Assembly: GCA_015099395.1 (NCBI GenBank)
Contig: AP024096.1
Span: forward strand, 8,815,930-8,879,929
DNA: 64,000 nt
Origin: Ktedonobacteria bacterium brp13
Lineage (GTDB): Bacteria; Chloroflexota; Ktedonobacteria; Ktedonobacterales; Ktedonobacteraceae
Direction of reading: 5' to 3'
In this document: positions 24,236 to 32,986 of the stretch, piece after piece
Numbering within the stretch: position 1 is the stretch's first letter
How the letters are laid out: each line of letters starts with the position of its first letter
Notes under the pieces: generated by a model
What the model was told of the DNA's origin: nothing
Databases searched by the model: none
What the model saw: the letters and a program-made list of their open reading frames with translations, nothing else
Program-made: the position numbers and the translations under genes

Positions 24236-26266
24236 GTGCAAGAAGTGCAAGAAGTCGAGGAAGTAGGAGTGGAGACCGCCCATCCCAGGAGAGCGGAAGA
24301 GGTGAATGCTGCGACGGGAGCAGAGACGAAGAGACCGGTTGAGACAAGCCAATGGTCCCCAGAGTCTCGAGAGTCTCGGCAGCGTATCGAAGGTCCCCAT
24401 CAGAAGGAGGCCAAGCCAAAGAAGCATGCGCAGAGAGGGAACAGGCTGAAAGCGCGAGCAATGGAGTGGCTCGCGCATCGATGGAAGTGGTTTGTGGTTG
24501 ACATGGCAGACTCTGTCGTGGAGACTGACGAAGAAGAGATGCGGGCGAGGTGTGAAGCTGAGATGGATGCGTGGAGAGCCTATTGTGAAGAGACGAAGAG
24601 CCTGTCTTTCCAAGAGATGGTGATGGAGACGAGGATCGCGTTGCGTACGAGCATTCCTGCCCCCCAGAATGAGTGGTGGAACCCGGAAACAGAAGAGTGG
24701 GAGCATATTGGTCTCAAATATCTCAATTGTCCCGCAATTGAGTGGGAGCAGATGAGGCTGGACTGGCTGGACCGCCGTCTGCTTTTGCCTGATCCCAAGC
24801 AGATTGTCGCGAGAGCGATAGGGATGCTGTCTACCGGGGTGATGGATGCAGAGGCGTGGCCTGAATTGGTGGTAGGGATTGCGGTGTTGACCGGTCAAGG
24901 GCTGCTGCGCATTCTGAAGAACGGGTGTTTCTCTCAGAAAACCTCTTTTTCCCTCCTCTTTCGAGATGCTGTCCATTCCAATCCTTTTTTTCGTGATCCT
25001 TTTGAAATTCCGACGCTTGGGCGAGCTGATCTGGTGGTAGAAGCGTGGGAGCGGGTGAGAGAACTCGTCGATTGTGCTCAGGTCGATGAGCAAGAACTGC
25101 TGCATCAGTATGGTCAACGGGTAGGAGCGACCGCAGCGAAGTTCTTTCGTGATCTGGTTCCTGTGCCTGCCGGGTTGCCTGCAGGCGAGAAGGATCTCTT
25201 CAACGTGCTCCATCACTGTGTCTATCCCTGTCTCGCGACGCACTACTACTGCCCACCTTCTGTGGAGAGCGTGGAATATATCGCAAAGATTTGTAATGAG
25301 CCCGTGTTGCTTGCTGATCCTTCACCCGATGAGCGTTTTGCCTGTGCCGCTGTCTGCAACTATCTGGAGTATCGGCTTGATGATGAGCGCAAAGGCATTT
25401 GGCTTAACCGGTCAAGAGCAGCGGAGATGCGTGCCGATTACGCGATGGTTGAGGTGGAGTTCGATGAGGAGGAGATCTCTACCCTTGACGATATTCGGCA
25501 GCAGATGGGGTTTGGCCTTGCATCGGCCACATCGGCCACGATGACTGATCGAGGTGAGGACGAAGGAGAGGACGAGGACGAAGGAGAGGACGAGGACGAA
25601 GGAGAGGACGAGGACGAAGGAGAGGACGAGGACGAAGGAGAGGACGAGGACGAAGGAGAGGACGAGGACGAAGGAGAGGACGAGGACGAAGGAGAGGACG
25701 AGGACGAAGGAGAGGACGAGGACGAAGGAGAGGACGAAGGGAATGCTGCAACAGAGTCAGTCTCTGGCACGCTGAAGCTGTCCATTACCCTGCATAATCA
25801 GGGACTCTCGCCAGCGTTGTATGAGTTCATCCGGCTTGGCTTGGAGCATCTTCGTGGCGATGTTGCGGAATTTGTATCGGTGTGCTTGAGGGAGGAAATG
25901 CTGGCGGGATTGAAACTACAGCAACCGTTTAAGACGATGGTATCCTCTGAATTGAGGAGATGTGATCATCCACAAGCGACGTATGAATTGTCGCGGAGAA
26001 CGATCATCACGGTGATGCGGTACAATCAGAGCAGTTCGAACCCAGCCCTGCGCTGGTATGTGAACGAAGACGTGATTTTCCAGATCATCCAAAAAAGTCG
26101 GTATGATATTCGGTGGTGTTTGAACACCTATCAGCCGGAAATTGACCGGCATCATGATCGGCTTCATCTCACCCCCGATGGGAATGTGAAACCTGTTTCT
26201 GTGACAGCGGTGATTCATCTTCCGGATGATCCTCAATTGTTTCAGGGAAGCGTTTTGTGTAGATGA
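24236..26266 (+). CDS. Telomere-resolvase-like protein B, catalytic residues lost (676 aa)
   Basis: GTG at 24236 directly follows the stop of gene A's displaced 3' end. The first 75 residues are charged and disordered. Then comes a domain clearly homologous to A and to the 61.8-kb protein (M-E-W-L-A-H-R-W, N-E-W-W-N-P-E, K-Y-L-N-C-P, W-P-E-L-V-V-G-I-A-V-L-T-G-Q-G, F-E-I-P-T-L). Position by position the first Arg is Gln, the Lys is absent, the second Arg is His and the active-site His is Glu, so DNA cleavage is unlikely. A 9-fold acidic repeat (about residues 445-498) separates it from a C-terminal domain shared with the 61.8-kb protein (R-W-Y-V-N…, H-H-D-R). I infer a DNA-binding, non-cutting role with the transposase. 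Confidence 0.8.
   Translation: MQEVQEVEEVGVETAHPRRAEEVNAATGAETKRPVETSQWSPESRESRQRIEGPHQKEAKPKKHAQRGNRLKARAMEWLAHRWKWFVVDMADSVVETDEEEMRARCEAEMDAWRAYCEETKSLSFQEMVMETRIALRTSIPAPQNEWWNPETEEWEHIGLKYLNCPAIEWEQMRLDWLDRRLLLPDPKQIVARAIGMLSTGVMDAEAWPELVVGIAVLTGQGLLRILKNGCFSQKTSFSLLFRDAVHSNPFFRDPFEIPTLGRADLVVEAWERVRELVDCAQVDEQELLHQYGQRVGATAAKFFRDLVPVPAGLPAGEKDLFNVLHHCVYPCLATHYYCPPSVESVEYIAKICNEPVLLADPSPDERFACAAVCNYLEYRLDDERKGIWLNRSRAAEMRADYAMVEVEFDEEEISTLDDIRQQMGFGLASATSATMTDRGEDEGEDEDEGEDEDEGEDEDEGEDEDEGEDEDEGEDEDEGEDEDEGEDEDEGEDEDEGEDEGNAATESVSGTLKLSITLHNQGLSPALYEFIRLGLEHLRGDVAEFVSVCLREEMLAGLKLQQPFKTMVSSELRRCDHPQATYELSRRTIITVMRYNQSSSNPALRWYVNEDVIFQIIQKSRYDIRWCLNTYQPEIDRHHDRLHLTPDGNVKPVSVTAVIHLPDDPQLFQGSVLCR
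25568..25729 (+). repeat. Nine tandem 18-bp repeats encoding Glu-Asp-Glu-Asp-Glu-Gly
   Basis: Nine exact copies of GAGGACGAGGACGAAGGA in frame inside telomere-resolvase-like gene B, with one shorter unit at each side. It encodes a highly acidic linker between two domains. Exactness of all copies suggests recent expansion and probable length variation between strains. Confidence 0.95.
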
Positions 26267-26325
26267 GGGAGGGGGAAGTTCAGGGATCGAAAGATACTGC
26301 TGCGTTCGGAAAAATGAGGAAATGT

Positions 26326-27570
26326 ATGGCGGAACCTGGCAAACGCAATGATGGACTCTGGCTGCATTGCGATTTTCTCCTTTTGTGGGGAGGACAAACT
26401 ATTTCGCAAATGGGCTCTCAAGTAACGTTGTGGGGCTTGCCGTTGGTTGCAGTCCTTCTCTTGAATGCAACCCCTTTTCAGATGGGAATACTGGCGCTGA
26501 TGGGTCGTCTTCCTCTTTTATTGATAGGATTAGTGGCAGGAGTCTGGGTGGATCAGTGGCCGCGTCGGCGTATCTTGATGACGGCTGATATTGGACGTGC
26601 TCTGCTCATTGGCTCTATCCCCATTGCTGCCTGGCTGCATGTGCTCTCGTTTTCACTGCTTTGTCTCGTTGCGTTTTTCGTGGGCATCCTCACGGTCTTT
26701 TTTGATGTGACGTACCAGTCTTTTCTCCCCTCCATGGTTGAGCCAAATCAGTTGATTTCAGCCAATAGTAAATTGGAGTCCGGCACTGCCCTGGCAAGCA
26801 TCGTTGGCCCAGGGCTTGCGGGTATTCTTGTTCAACTTGTCTCCGGTCCATTTGCGATGCTGGCTGATGCCATATCGTTTGTCATCTCCGCAGCCTCCTT
26901 GATCGGTATCCACGTACAGGAAGTGTTGCCCGATACCCAGAGGGAATCCCGAAAACTGCTCGTTGAAATAAATAAGGGCATACGGTTCGTCTGGGAGCAA
27001 CCGATCCTACGTGCACTCACCATCAGTGCGGCGTTATTTAATCTCTTTGACAATGTAGGGTCTGCGGAATATGTCTTGTATCTCACTCGGACCCTTGGCA
27101 TCGGGGCTGTTTTTGTTGGGAGTGTTGGCGTGCTTGGTGGCGTTGGTTGGTTGCTTGGCGCGATGATAACGGAGCCGCTCACGAAGCGTCTTGGTCTGGG
27201 AACGACACTGATAGGCAGTATCCTTTTCGCATGCATCGCAAAAGCGTTTGTGGCCATTGCGGGCGGACCTTTCCTACTTGCGCTGGGCCTTGTCATGCTT
27301 GGTGAATTCCTTTTCCAGTGCGTTGCGACTGTGTATATCGTGAATAGTGTGAGTCTGCGGCAGGCTTTTCTGCCTTCAGAGATACGTGGGCGCGTTACAG
27401 CAGTTATACGTGTGGTTAGTTGGGGAGTGGGTTCGTTTGGTGCTCTGCTAGGAGGTATTTTGGCTGAATGGTCTAATCTCCGTCTTACGATGGTCATTGC
27501 GGTGGCGGGCACATTAGTAGCGCTCATCTGGATTGTGCTTTCACCTGTGCGCAGTGTGTCATCGCTTTGA
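26326..27570 (+). CDS. MFS drug/siderophore exporter, EntS-like (about 414 aa)
   Basis: Twelve-helix major-facilitator transporter of the MFS_3/enterobactin-exporter type, inner membrane, proton-driven efflux. Marks: L-L-W-G-G-Q-T-I-S-Q-M-G at helix 1, the G-V-W-V-D-Q-W-P-R-R-R motif A loop between helices 2 and 3, and E-I-R-G-R-V-T-A-V near helix 10. ATG at 26326 has GAGGA five bases upstream and is preferred. An in-frame ATG at 26263 overlaps the preceding stop (ATGA), so translational coupling to the telomere-resolvase-like gene is possible. Substrate not predictable. It may be cargo of the tnsB/tnsC operon's transposon. Confidence 0.85.
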   Translation: MAEPGKRNDGLWLHCDFLLLWGGQTISQMGSQVTLWGLPLVAVLLLNATPFQMGILALMGRLPLLLIGLVAGVWVDQWPRRRILMTADIGRALLIGSIPIAAWLHVLSFSLLCLVAFFVGILTVFFDVTYQSFLPSMVEPNQLISANSKLESGTALASIVGPGLAGILVQLVSGPFAMLADAISFVISAASLIGIHVQEVLPDTQRESRKLLVEINKGIRFVWEQPILRALTISAALFNLFDNVGSAEYVLYLTRTLGIGAVFVGSVGVLGGVGWLLGAMITEPLTKRLGLGTTLIGSILFACIAKAFVAIAGGPFLLALGLVMLGEFLFQCVATVYIVNSVSLRQAFLPSEIRGRVTAVIRVVSWGVGSFGALLGGILAEWSNLRLTMVIAVAGTLVALIWIVLSPVRSVSSL

Positions 27571-28004
27571 TAAATCGGCGCCGTGCACCTTCCTTCCTGT
27601 CCGGTTCTGAAGCCGAGCGGAGGGGGCGACTTATGGGGAGAAAGGATTCGACAAGTTAGTGCTAGTCATACTGTGTTTATAACAAAAGCGCCTCCAGAGC
27701 CCATTCGTTCCCGATTCCTCCCTCTGTTTACAACAGACTTGTGTGCTGCCTTCATGACGGAAACGCCACGTTACTGTGAACGTTGTATGTCTGTTGTAAA
27801 CAGACATGAGAAACGTCTTCCGTACGCACGTAACGTCACGTAACGACGATAACAATGCAAACTGGAAGAAACGTCCGTACGCAACGTCCGTAACGTTACG
27901 CGACCGAGCACAGCAACGCACACTCCTCAAAGCCATCAGGAAACGTACGTGACGTTTGAAATGGCTTGAGTACACGCCTCAATGCTCTACGTAGCGAACA
28001 TTAC
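27571..28004. other. Repeat-rich intergenic region flanking the Tn7-like insertion
   Basis: No gene. It contains a 16-bp inverted pair, TCTGTTTACAACAGAC at 27723-27738 and its complement at 27789-27804. From about 27810 on there is a dense series of ACGT-centred palindromic words (for example the perfect CGTAACGTTACG at 27889-27900, plus CGTACG and ACGTAACG copies). The same words continue on the far side of the Tn7-like insertion (56832-56876), so the transposon landed inside this cluster. It could also include the right-end repeats of the tnsB/tnsC transposon to its left. Confidence 0.6.
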
Positions 28005-28068
28005 TGTGCTTTGCCACAAAGGTTTGCCGCTTTGACAATGATAGGTGGCAGTGGCAAAGCTATGCGTC
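28005..28068 (+). repeat. Left end of the Tn7-like transposon
   Basis: Starts TGTGCTTTGCCACAAAGG. It contains TTTGCCACAAAGGTTTGCCG (one full transposase-binding motif) and an inverted partial copy, GTGGCAAAGC, at about 28051-28060. Shorter and with fewer copies than the right end, as in Tn7. Confidence 0.8.
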
Positions 28069-28101
28069 AATCCTGAGAGTGAGAAGGAAGATTAGTCTCA
28101 T

Positions 28102-28150
28102 GGGGGTTTTTGCATAACCCCCCGAAATGGTGCACTCGGCTGCACTTAGG
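28102..28150 (+). repeat. Left terminal inverted repeat of the Tn3-family transposon
   Basis: Begins GGGGGTTTTTGCATAACCCC, itself a small palindrome, and matches the right end at 46 of 49 positions. Confidence 0.9.
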
Positions 28151-28546
28151 CATCTCCTTCGTCCGACATGGAGGGGTCACAAGATTATTCCGGGTGAAAG
28201 AGACGCGAAGCTGCAAGTTGGCTTCTGAGGCTCGCTCGTATTGGGGAAAGTACAAGAATTCGTACAAAATTAGGCCATGTGCTCGCAGCCTTTGGTTCCT
28301 CGACGGTGTAGCTTCTTTTCTTTCCTCCTGTCCCTCTATTCCCTCTACTTGACCAAAATCCAACTTGAGTACAGGTGCGAATCCACCCACAGGACGATCC
28401 CCTTTCACGCTGTACGGGGCATACTTGCTCGTGAGGGCAAACGAGAACAACGTGCGCCCGAATGAGCAACAGCCCGAATGAGCAACAGCCGGAGTGCGGG
28501 CGTCTGACGCGCCAGCCTCAGGCTCGTGAAAGGAAGGAAATGTTAT
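28151..28546. other. Gene-free leader of the ABC exporter operon
   Basis: About 400 bp inside the left end of the Tn3-type transposon. Long frames here exist only in shadow orientation and lack ribosome sites. The promoter of the exporter/two-component operon should lie here, but no clear -35/-10 pair stands out. Confidence 0.4.
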
Positions 28547-29320
28547 ATGCAGCAGCCCCTCTCGCCGTCTCTCACAGCTTTCGCCCCGGCGGGTCATCCG
28601 TTGGTGCGAGTAGAGCATCTTTCGCGGGTGATCTCGACGCGTAGCCAGAAAACCGTTATTCTACGTGATGTAACTTTTAGCGTGCCTGAGCGATCTCTGT
28701 TCGCCATCAATGGCCCTTCTGGGAGTGGCAAATCTACCCTGCTCAATATGCTGACAGGGGTTGATCGTCCAACCAGTGGGCGGGTGATCTTTGGCAATGA
28801 GGAACTAGGGGGACGCAGTGAGAATGCCCTCGCTCGCTGGCGTGGACAGCACGTCGGGGTCATCTTTCAGTTTTTCCAACTGGTGCCAACGCTGACGGCT
28901 GCGGAGAATGTCTTGCTGGCTCTTGAGTTAGGCAAAGGTGGTGGGTTACCAAAACGAGACTGGCGGAAGCGCGCTCAGGAGTGCCTGGAAACGGTGGGGC
29001 TGAGTGCGTTTGCTCGTCGCTTGCCCAGCGAGCTTTCTGGTGGGCAACAGCAGCGGGTAGCCATTGCGCGGGCACTGGCGAATAATCCGCCGGTCTTGAT
29101 TGCCGATGAGCCGACGGGCAACCTGGATTCGCGGATGGCGCACGAAGTGTTTGCTACCCTTGCTGGTTTGACGCAGCAGGGGAAGACAGTCATTTATGTC
29201 ACTCATGATCGTGAGTTAGCAGCCCGCGCTCAGGCTCGCATCGGTCTCCTCGATGGGTGCATTGTTGAGCAGCAGGGGGCAAACGCGCTGCTGGTCTCTT
29301 CCATGGAGGTAGGACGATGA
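28547..29320 (+). CDS. ABC exporter ATPase, MacB/LolD-type (257 aa)
   Basis: ATP-binding subunit of an ABC transporter working with the FtsX-type permease encoded next. Walker A is G-P-S-G-S-G-K-S-T, signature L-S-G-G-Q-Q-Q-R-V, Walker B V-L-I-A-D-E-P-T-G-N-L-D-S, and the switch His in V-T-H-D-R-E-L-A. The E-P-T-G-N-L-D string is typical of the MacB/LolD/FtsE group. ATG at 28547 has an AAGGAAGG site; the frame upstream is less likely. Its stop overlaps the permease start by four bases. Likely exports a peptide, drug or lipid; substrate unknown. Confidence 0.92.
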   Translation: MQQPLSPSLTAFAPAGHPLVRVEHLSRVISTRSQKTVILRDVTFSVPERSLFAINGPSGSGKSTLLNMLTGVDRPTSGRVIFGNEELGGRSENALARWRGQHVGVIFQFFQLVPTLTAAENVLLALELGKGGGLPKRDWRKRAQECLETVGLSAFARRLPSELSGGQQQRVAIARALANNPPVLIADEPTGNLDSRMAHEVFATLAGLTQQGKTVIYVTHDRELAARAQARIGLLDGCIVEQQGANALLVSSMEVGR

Positions 29321-31710
29321 GTGCCAGACGGAAAAAATCGTTTGCTGATGTCACCAGACGCAAAGGCCGCACGTTTATGGTGGTTATGGGTATCTTTATC
29401 GGGGTCTTTGGTCTGACTGTGATCAACTTTACCCAGGCCACCATCTTCAATGCTTATGCCTATAGCATGGGTTCGGCGGCGAATTATCCCGATGTCGATG
29501 TGGCAGTGGACAAACTGGTGCCCGCGCTTACCTCGGAACTTTCCGTAGTAGACAATGTTCAGGCTCTCCAGATGCAGGCTGAGATAAACACCAGTTGGAA
29601 TGTGGCATCCGCGCCCCAGGGCGGTTTTGGCATGGACATTCTCAGTTTTCCTGATCTGCACCAGGTGGCAATCACCCCGTTTCAGTTGACCAGCGGACGG
29701 TATCCAGGAGTGGGTGAAATTGTGCTGGAATATGGGGATCAGCAATTGCAGAGGATCGCTATCGGGGATACGGTCACGGTCAATACGAGTCAGGACGCGA
29801 CGACCACACTTAAGGTGGTGGGTTTTGCCCGCACGCAGGGCCTGGCCAGTCCGGTCTCCACGCAAACAGCCAGAGGCTATGTCAGCATGGATGGCTTTCA
29901 ACAGGCATTTGGCGCAACGGTCTCATCGCAGATTGGACCACAACTCCGTTACGCGGTCGCTTTCAAGGTGAAAAATACAAAGCTGGAGAGTTCTACGGCG
30001 ACTGCGGTTGCCGCTGTGCTGAAAGCCAATGGGGTGGCGGTGAAAGGGATCTCATATCCAACACCTTTTAATACGGCTCTCCTCACGGTTCTGGGCGGAG
30101 TCTTTACCCTGTTGCGCTTGCTGGCAATGCTGGCAGTTCTCTTGAGTGGCATGTTGATCCTCAATACCATTCTCACCCTCGTGACTGAACAGACCCCGAT
30201 GATAGGAACAATGAAAGCCCTTGGGGGAACCCGGGGCACCATTCTGCGCGGCTACCTGGTTTCGGTGTGGATCTACAGCATTCTGGGGACATTGCCTGGG
30301 ATCGCTCTGGGACTGGTGTTGGGCTATCCGCTGGGCTCTATCCTGGTCAATGATATTGATCTCGGCCCATTTTCTGTGGACCCATGGATCGTCATCCTCA
30401 GCCTGGGGGTAGGCTTTGGCGTCCCTCTGCTGGCTGCCTTCATTCCGCTCTGGGTGGGTACCCGCATCACCGTGCGTGAGGCCTTCGCGGGCTATGGCAT
30501 CACTTCCGGGCAGAGCCGGCGCCGGGTGCGCAGCTCGGGCGAGCGGATGGGCTTGCTTTCTCAGACAACCTGGCTGGGCCTGCGCGGCGTTTTTCGCAGG
30601 CGAGGACGGGCGATCTTGACCTTGCTGACGCTGACCCTGGCGGGGGCAACCTTCCTGACGGTCCAGACGACCAGTGCTTCCACCAATCAGATGATTGCTG
30701 ATATTACGGCCAATAGCCACTATGACGTGCAAGCAGATGTCCCTCCCGACGGGACGCAAGCGCAAACGCTCAGCTCACAGATCCAGGCGCTGACGAATGT
30801 CAAGCGCGTTGAGACCGCGACAGAAGTGCAGGGGCTCACTACCCAGTGGGGCAAGGTGGATATGAAGGGTTTTCAGGTGGACACCCAGATCTATCAACCG
30901 ACTCTGCTGAGCGGGCGCTGGTTCACAGCCAACGATACCAACGCAGTGCTCATCAATGAGCGGTTCGCACAGACGTCTGGTTTACAGGTTGGCCAGACCC
31001 TGCTGGTGTCGAATCTGACCCTGACGGTGATTGGCATCGTCCATCAACCGCAACAGGATTTGCAACGTGTCGGCGAGCTTAATACCACGAATGACGTAAG
31101 CAATCTACTGGGCACTTCAGATACAAATCTCGGGATTGTCACGGAACTCCTGGTGCAGGCCCGCGATAACTCAGCAGCAGATCTTGTTACGCTGGTCAAC
31201 CAGATTGACCAGTTCTATCCCAACAACGGCCCAGGACAGTCCATAGGTGGATCTGGTCCTGTCATGACACATCAGGCGCTGGTTGCGCAACAGCAACAGG
31301 GTTTTTACGTCTTCTATGCTCTGTTATATAGCGTGGCGCTGATCGTCGGCAGTGTCGGCATCCTGGGACTGGCCAACGCCCTGGCCGCGTCGGTGCTGGA
31401 GAGGAAACGCGAGATCGGGATGGTGCGCTCGATGGGTGGGAGCGCCTTTCGGGTAGCTCAGATTTTCTGGGTGGAAGGCATGTCTCTGGGAGGTATCGCC
31501 TTGCTGTTGGGAGCGCTGGTAGGCATTCCTATGGCCTATGGATTTGTGCAATTAATGGGCAAGCTGTTTCTCCAGGTCGATTTTCTGCTGGACGCCTCAG
31601 CCCTCATCGTGATGGTTGTCGCGGTTCTGCTGATTGCCACCCTGGCGAGTATTATTCCGGCTTTCAGAGCGTCACAATTGCGGATTGCGGATATGTTACG
31701 CTACGAATGA
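29317..31710 (+). CDS. ABC transporter permease with two FtsX domains (797 aa)
   Basis: Integral membrane partner of the preceding ATPase. An N-terminal helix (about residues 20-42) is followed by a long extracytoplasmic MacB-like periplasmic-core domain, a first FtsX block of three helices (about 245-365), a central helix (about 430-450), a second extracellular domain, and a second three-helix FtsX block (about 650-790) with E-R-K-R-E-I-G-M-V-R-S-M-G-G. Length and duplicated organisation fit the macrolide/bacitracin-type exporters of Gram-positive-like envelopes. Coupled to the ATPase by an ATGA overlap and followed by a sensor kinase operon. Confidence 0.9.
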   Translation: MSARRKKSFADVTRRKGRTFMVVMGIFIGVFGLTVINFTQATIFNAYAYSMGSAANYPDVDVAVDKLVPALTSELSVVDNVQALQMQAEINTSWNVASAPQGGFGMDILSFPDLHQVAITPFQLTSGRYPGVGEIVLEYGDQQLQRIAIGDTVTVNTSQDATTTLKVVGFARTQGLASPVSTQTARGYVSMDGFQQAFGATVSSQIGPQLRYAVAFKVKNTKLESSTATAVAAVLKANGVAVKGISYPTPFNTALLTVLGGVFTLLRLLAMLAVLLSGMLILNTILTLVTEQTPMIGTMKALGGTRGTILRGYLVSVWIYSILGTLPGIALGLVLGYPLGSILVNDIDLGPFSVDPWIVILSLGVGFGVPLLAAFIPLWVGTRITVREAFAGYGITSGQSRRRVRSSGERMGLLSQTTWLGLRGVFRRRGRAILTLLTLTLAGATFLTVQTTSASTNQMIADITANSHYDVQADVPPDGTQAQTLSSQIQALTNVKRVETATEVQGLTTQWGKVDMKGFQVDTQIYQPTLLSGRWFTANDTNAVLINERFAQTSGLQVGQTLLVSNLTLTVIGIVHQPQQDLQRVGELNTTNDVSNLLGTSDTNLGIVTELLVQARDNSAADLVTLVNQIDQFYPNNGPGQSIGGSGPVMTHQALVAQQQQGFYVFYALLYSVALIVGSVGILGLANALAASVLERKREIGMVRSMGGSAFRVAQIFWVEGMSLGGIALLLGALVGIPMAYGFVQLMGKLFLQVDFLLDASALIVMVVAVLLIATLASIIPAFRASQLRIADMLRYE

Positions 31711-31825
31711 CAAGCAGACGCAGAGTGGCCCGATGTAGCGTGACCACTCTGCTGTAAATGAGGCTGTTATACAATGGTCTCAGAACACATGCCTTTCACC
31801 TATGCACATAAAGGAGGCGACAACG

Positions 31826-32986
31826 ATGAGCAACAATTTCAGGCGAAGCTGGCTGCCAGGAGGTCTGTACTGGCGGGTGACGCTCTCCTATTTTCTGGTG
31901 ACCCTGGTCGCGGTAGTGGTCATCGAAGGCGCCTCAATCTTTTTGTCCTTTGGCTCGGCAAGTGCCGGAGCAACTCTGTCTGCTAGTGGGGTTTCTCGTA
32001 GCAGTACTGCACCGGCTGGCAGTACTGCACCGGCCCAGAGTGGCCAGGGAGATGCGCCGCCGCAAACTGTACCCAGCAAATTGGCGGCGTATCTCACCCG
32101 GCTGCAACCAGCGACCTTCTACTTTCTGCTTCTGGCCATGGTAGTAGGCACACTGACCGGTCTGGTGGTGACCAGGGGTCTTACCCGCCGTCTACGCACT
32201 ATCACCAGAGCTGCCGGAGCCTGGAGCCAGGGAGATTTTCAGGTGACCGTGCATGACGCGACGAACGATGAACTGGGGCAATTAGCGCTTGACCTGAACA
32301 GGATGGCTGAGCAGGTGCGAACATTGCTGGTGACGCGCCAGGAACTGGCTGTGGTCGAAGAGCGCAACCGCCTGGCTCGTGATTTACACGACTCGGTGAA
32401 ACAACAGGTCTTTGCAAGTGCCCTGCTGGTGCGGGCGGCACGCAAGACACTTACCCACGATCCCACCAGAGCCCAGACCCATCTTGCCGAGGCTGAAGAA
32501 CTCGCAGTCGAAACGCAACAGGCGCTGATCGATTTGATACAGGCGCTGCGCCCGGCCTCGATGGCCGATAGAGGGCTGGTTGCAGTGCTGCAAGAGTATA
32601 CTGAGGATTGGTCAAGGCGGATGGGTATTCCTGTTACTTTCCATATCCAGGGGGAACGGACGACGCCACTTGATCAGGAAGAAGCCTTGTTTCGCGTAGT
32701 TCAAGAAGCGCTGGCCAACGTGGCTCGTCATAGTGAAGCGGACAACGTTGAACTGCACCTGACCTGGACAACTGCGCAGATTACCATGACGATCCAGGAT
32801 GATGGGCATGGTTTTCTCAGGCGCAACACCGCCAGGAACGGGTCTGGCCTGGCCAATATGCGCGAACGGATCGAAGCGCTGGCTGGAACCTGTATGATCG
32901 CCAGCAGTACTGCTGGTACGTGCATCGAAGTCAGTTTACCCCTGTTTCCCCCCGAAACTGTGGCCAGAACAGGAGTGATGGGATGA
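31826..32986 (+). CDS. Sensor histidine kinase, NarL/LiaS-type (386 aa)
   Basis: Membrane sensor with an N-terminal transmembrane helix (about residues 15-40), a short extracytoplasmic loop rich in Ser/Ala/Pro, a second helix (about 90-115), a HAMP linker, a HisKA_3 dimerisation box with the phosphorylated His in A-R-D-L-H-D-S-V-K-Q-Q, and a HATPase domain (N box E-A-L-A-N-V-A-R-H-S, G box D-D-G-H-G-F, and G-S-G-L-A-N-M-R-E-R). ATG at 31826 has AAAGGAGG eight bases away. The stop overlaps the response regulator start. Located behind the ABC exporter, so likely to sense its substrate or envelope stress. Confidence 0.93.
   Translation: MSNNFRRSWLPGGLYWRVTLSYFLVTLVAVVVIEGASIFLSFGSASAGATLSASGVSRSSTAPAGSTAPAQSGQGDAPPQTVPSKLAAYLTRLQPATFYFLLLAMVVGTLTGLVVTRGLTRRLRTITRAAGAWSQGDFQVTVHDATNDELGQLALDLNRMAEQVRTLLVTRQELAVVEERNRLARDLHDSVKQQVFASALLVRAARKTLTHDPTRAQTHLAEAEELAVETQQALIDLIQALRPASMADRGLVAVLQEYTEDWSRRMGIPVTFHIQGERTTPLDQEEALFRVVQEALANVARHSEADNVELHLTWTTAQITMTIQDDGHGFLRRNTARNGSGLANMRERIEALAGTCMIASSTAGTCIEVSLPLFPPETVARTGVMG

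Noticed and set aside
24074..25243. Long minus-strand frame of about 390 codons
   Set aside because: It is the complement of the coding sequence of telomere-resolvase-like protein B and crosses an IS end; composition is that of an antisense shadow.
25568..25729. Regular tandem repeat that might suggest a CRISPR array
   Set aside because: Repeats are contiguous 18-bp units in frame within a coding gene, with no spacers and no cas genes.
27889..27900. CGTAACGTTACG as a telomere-resolvase cleavage site
   Set aside because: It is a perfect palindrome but only 12 bp, much shorter than known sites; kept only as part of the repeat cluster.
28067..28618. Minus-strand 183-codon frame before the ABC exporter
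   Set aside because: It spans the Tn3 terminal repeat and the ABC gene start, lacks a ribosome site and has no protein-like pattern; treated as a shadow frame.
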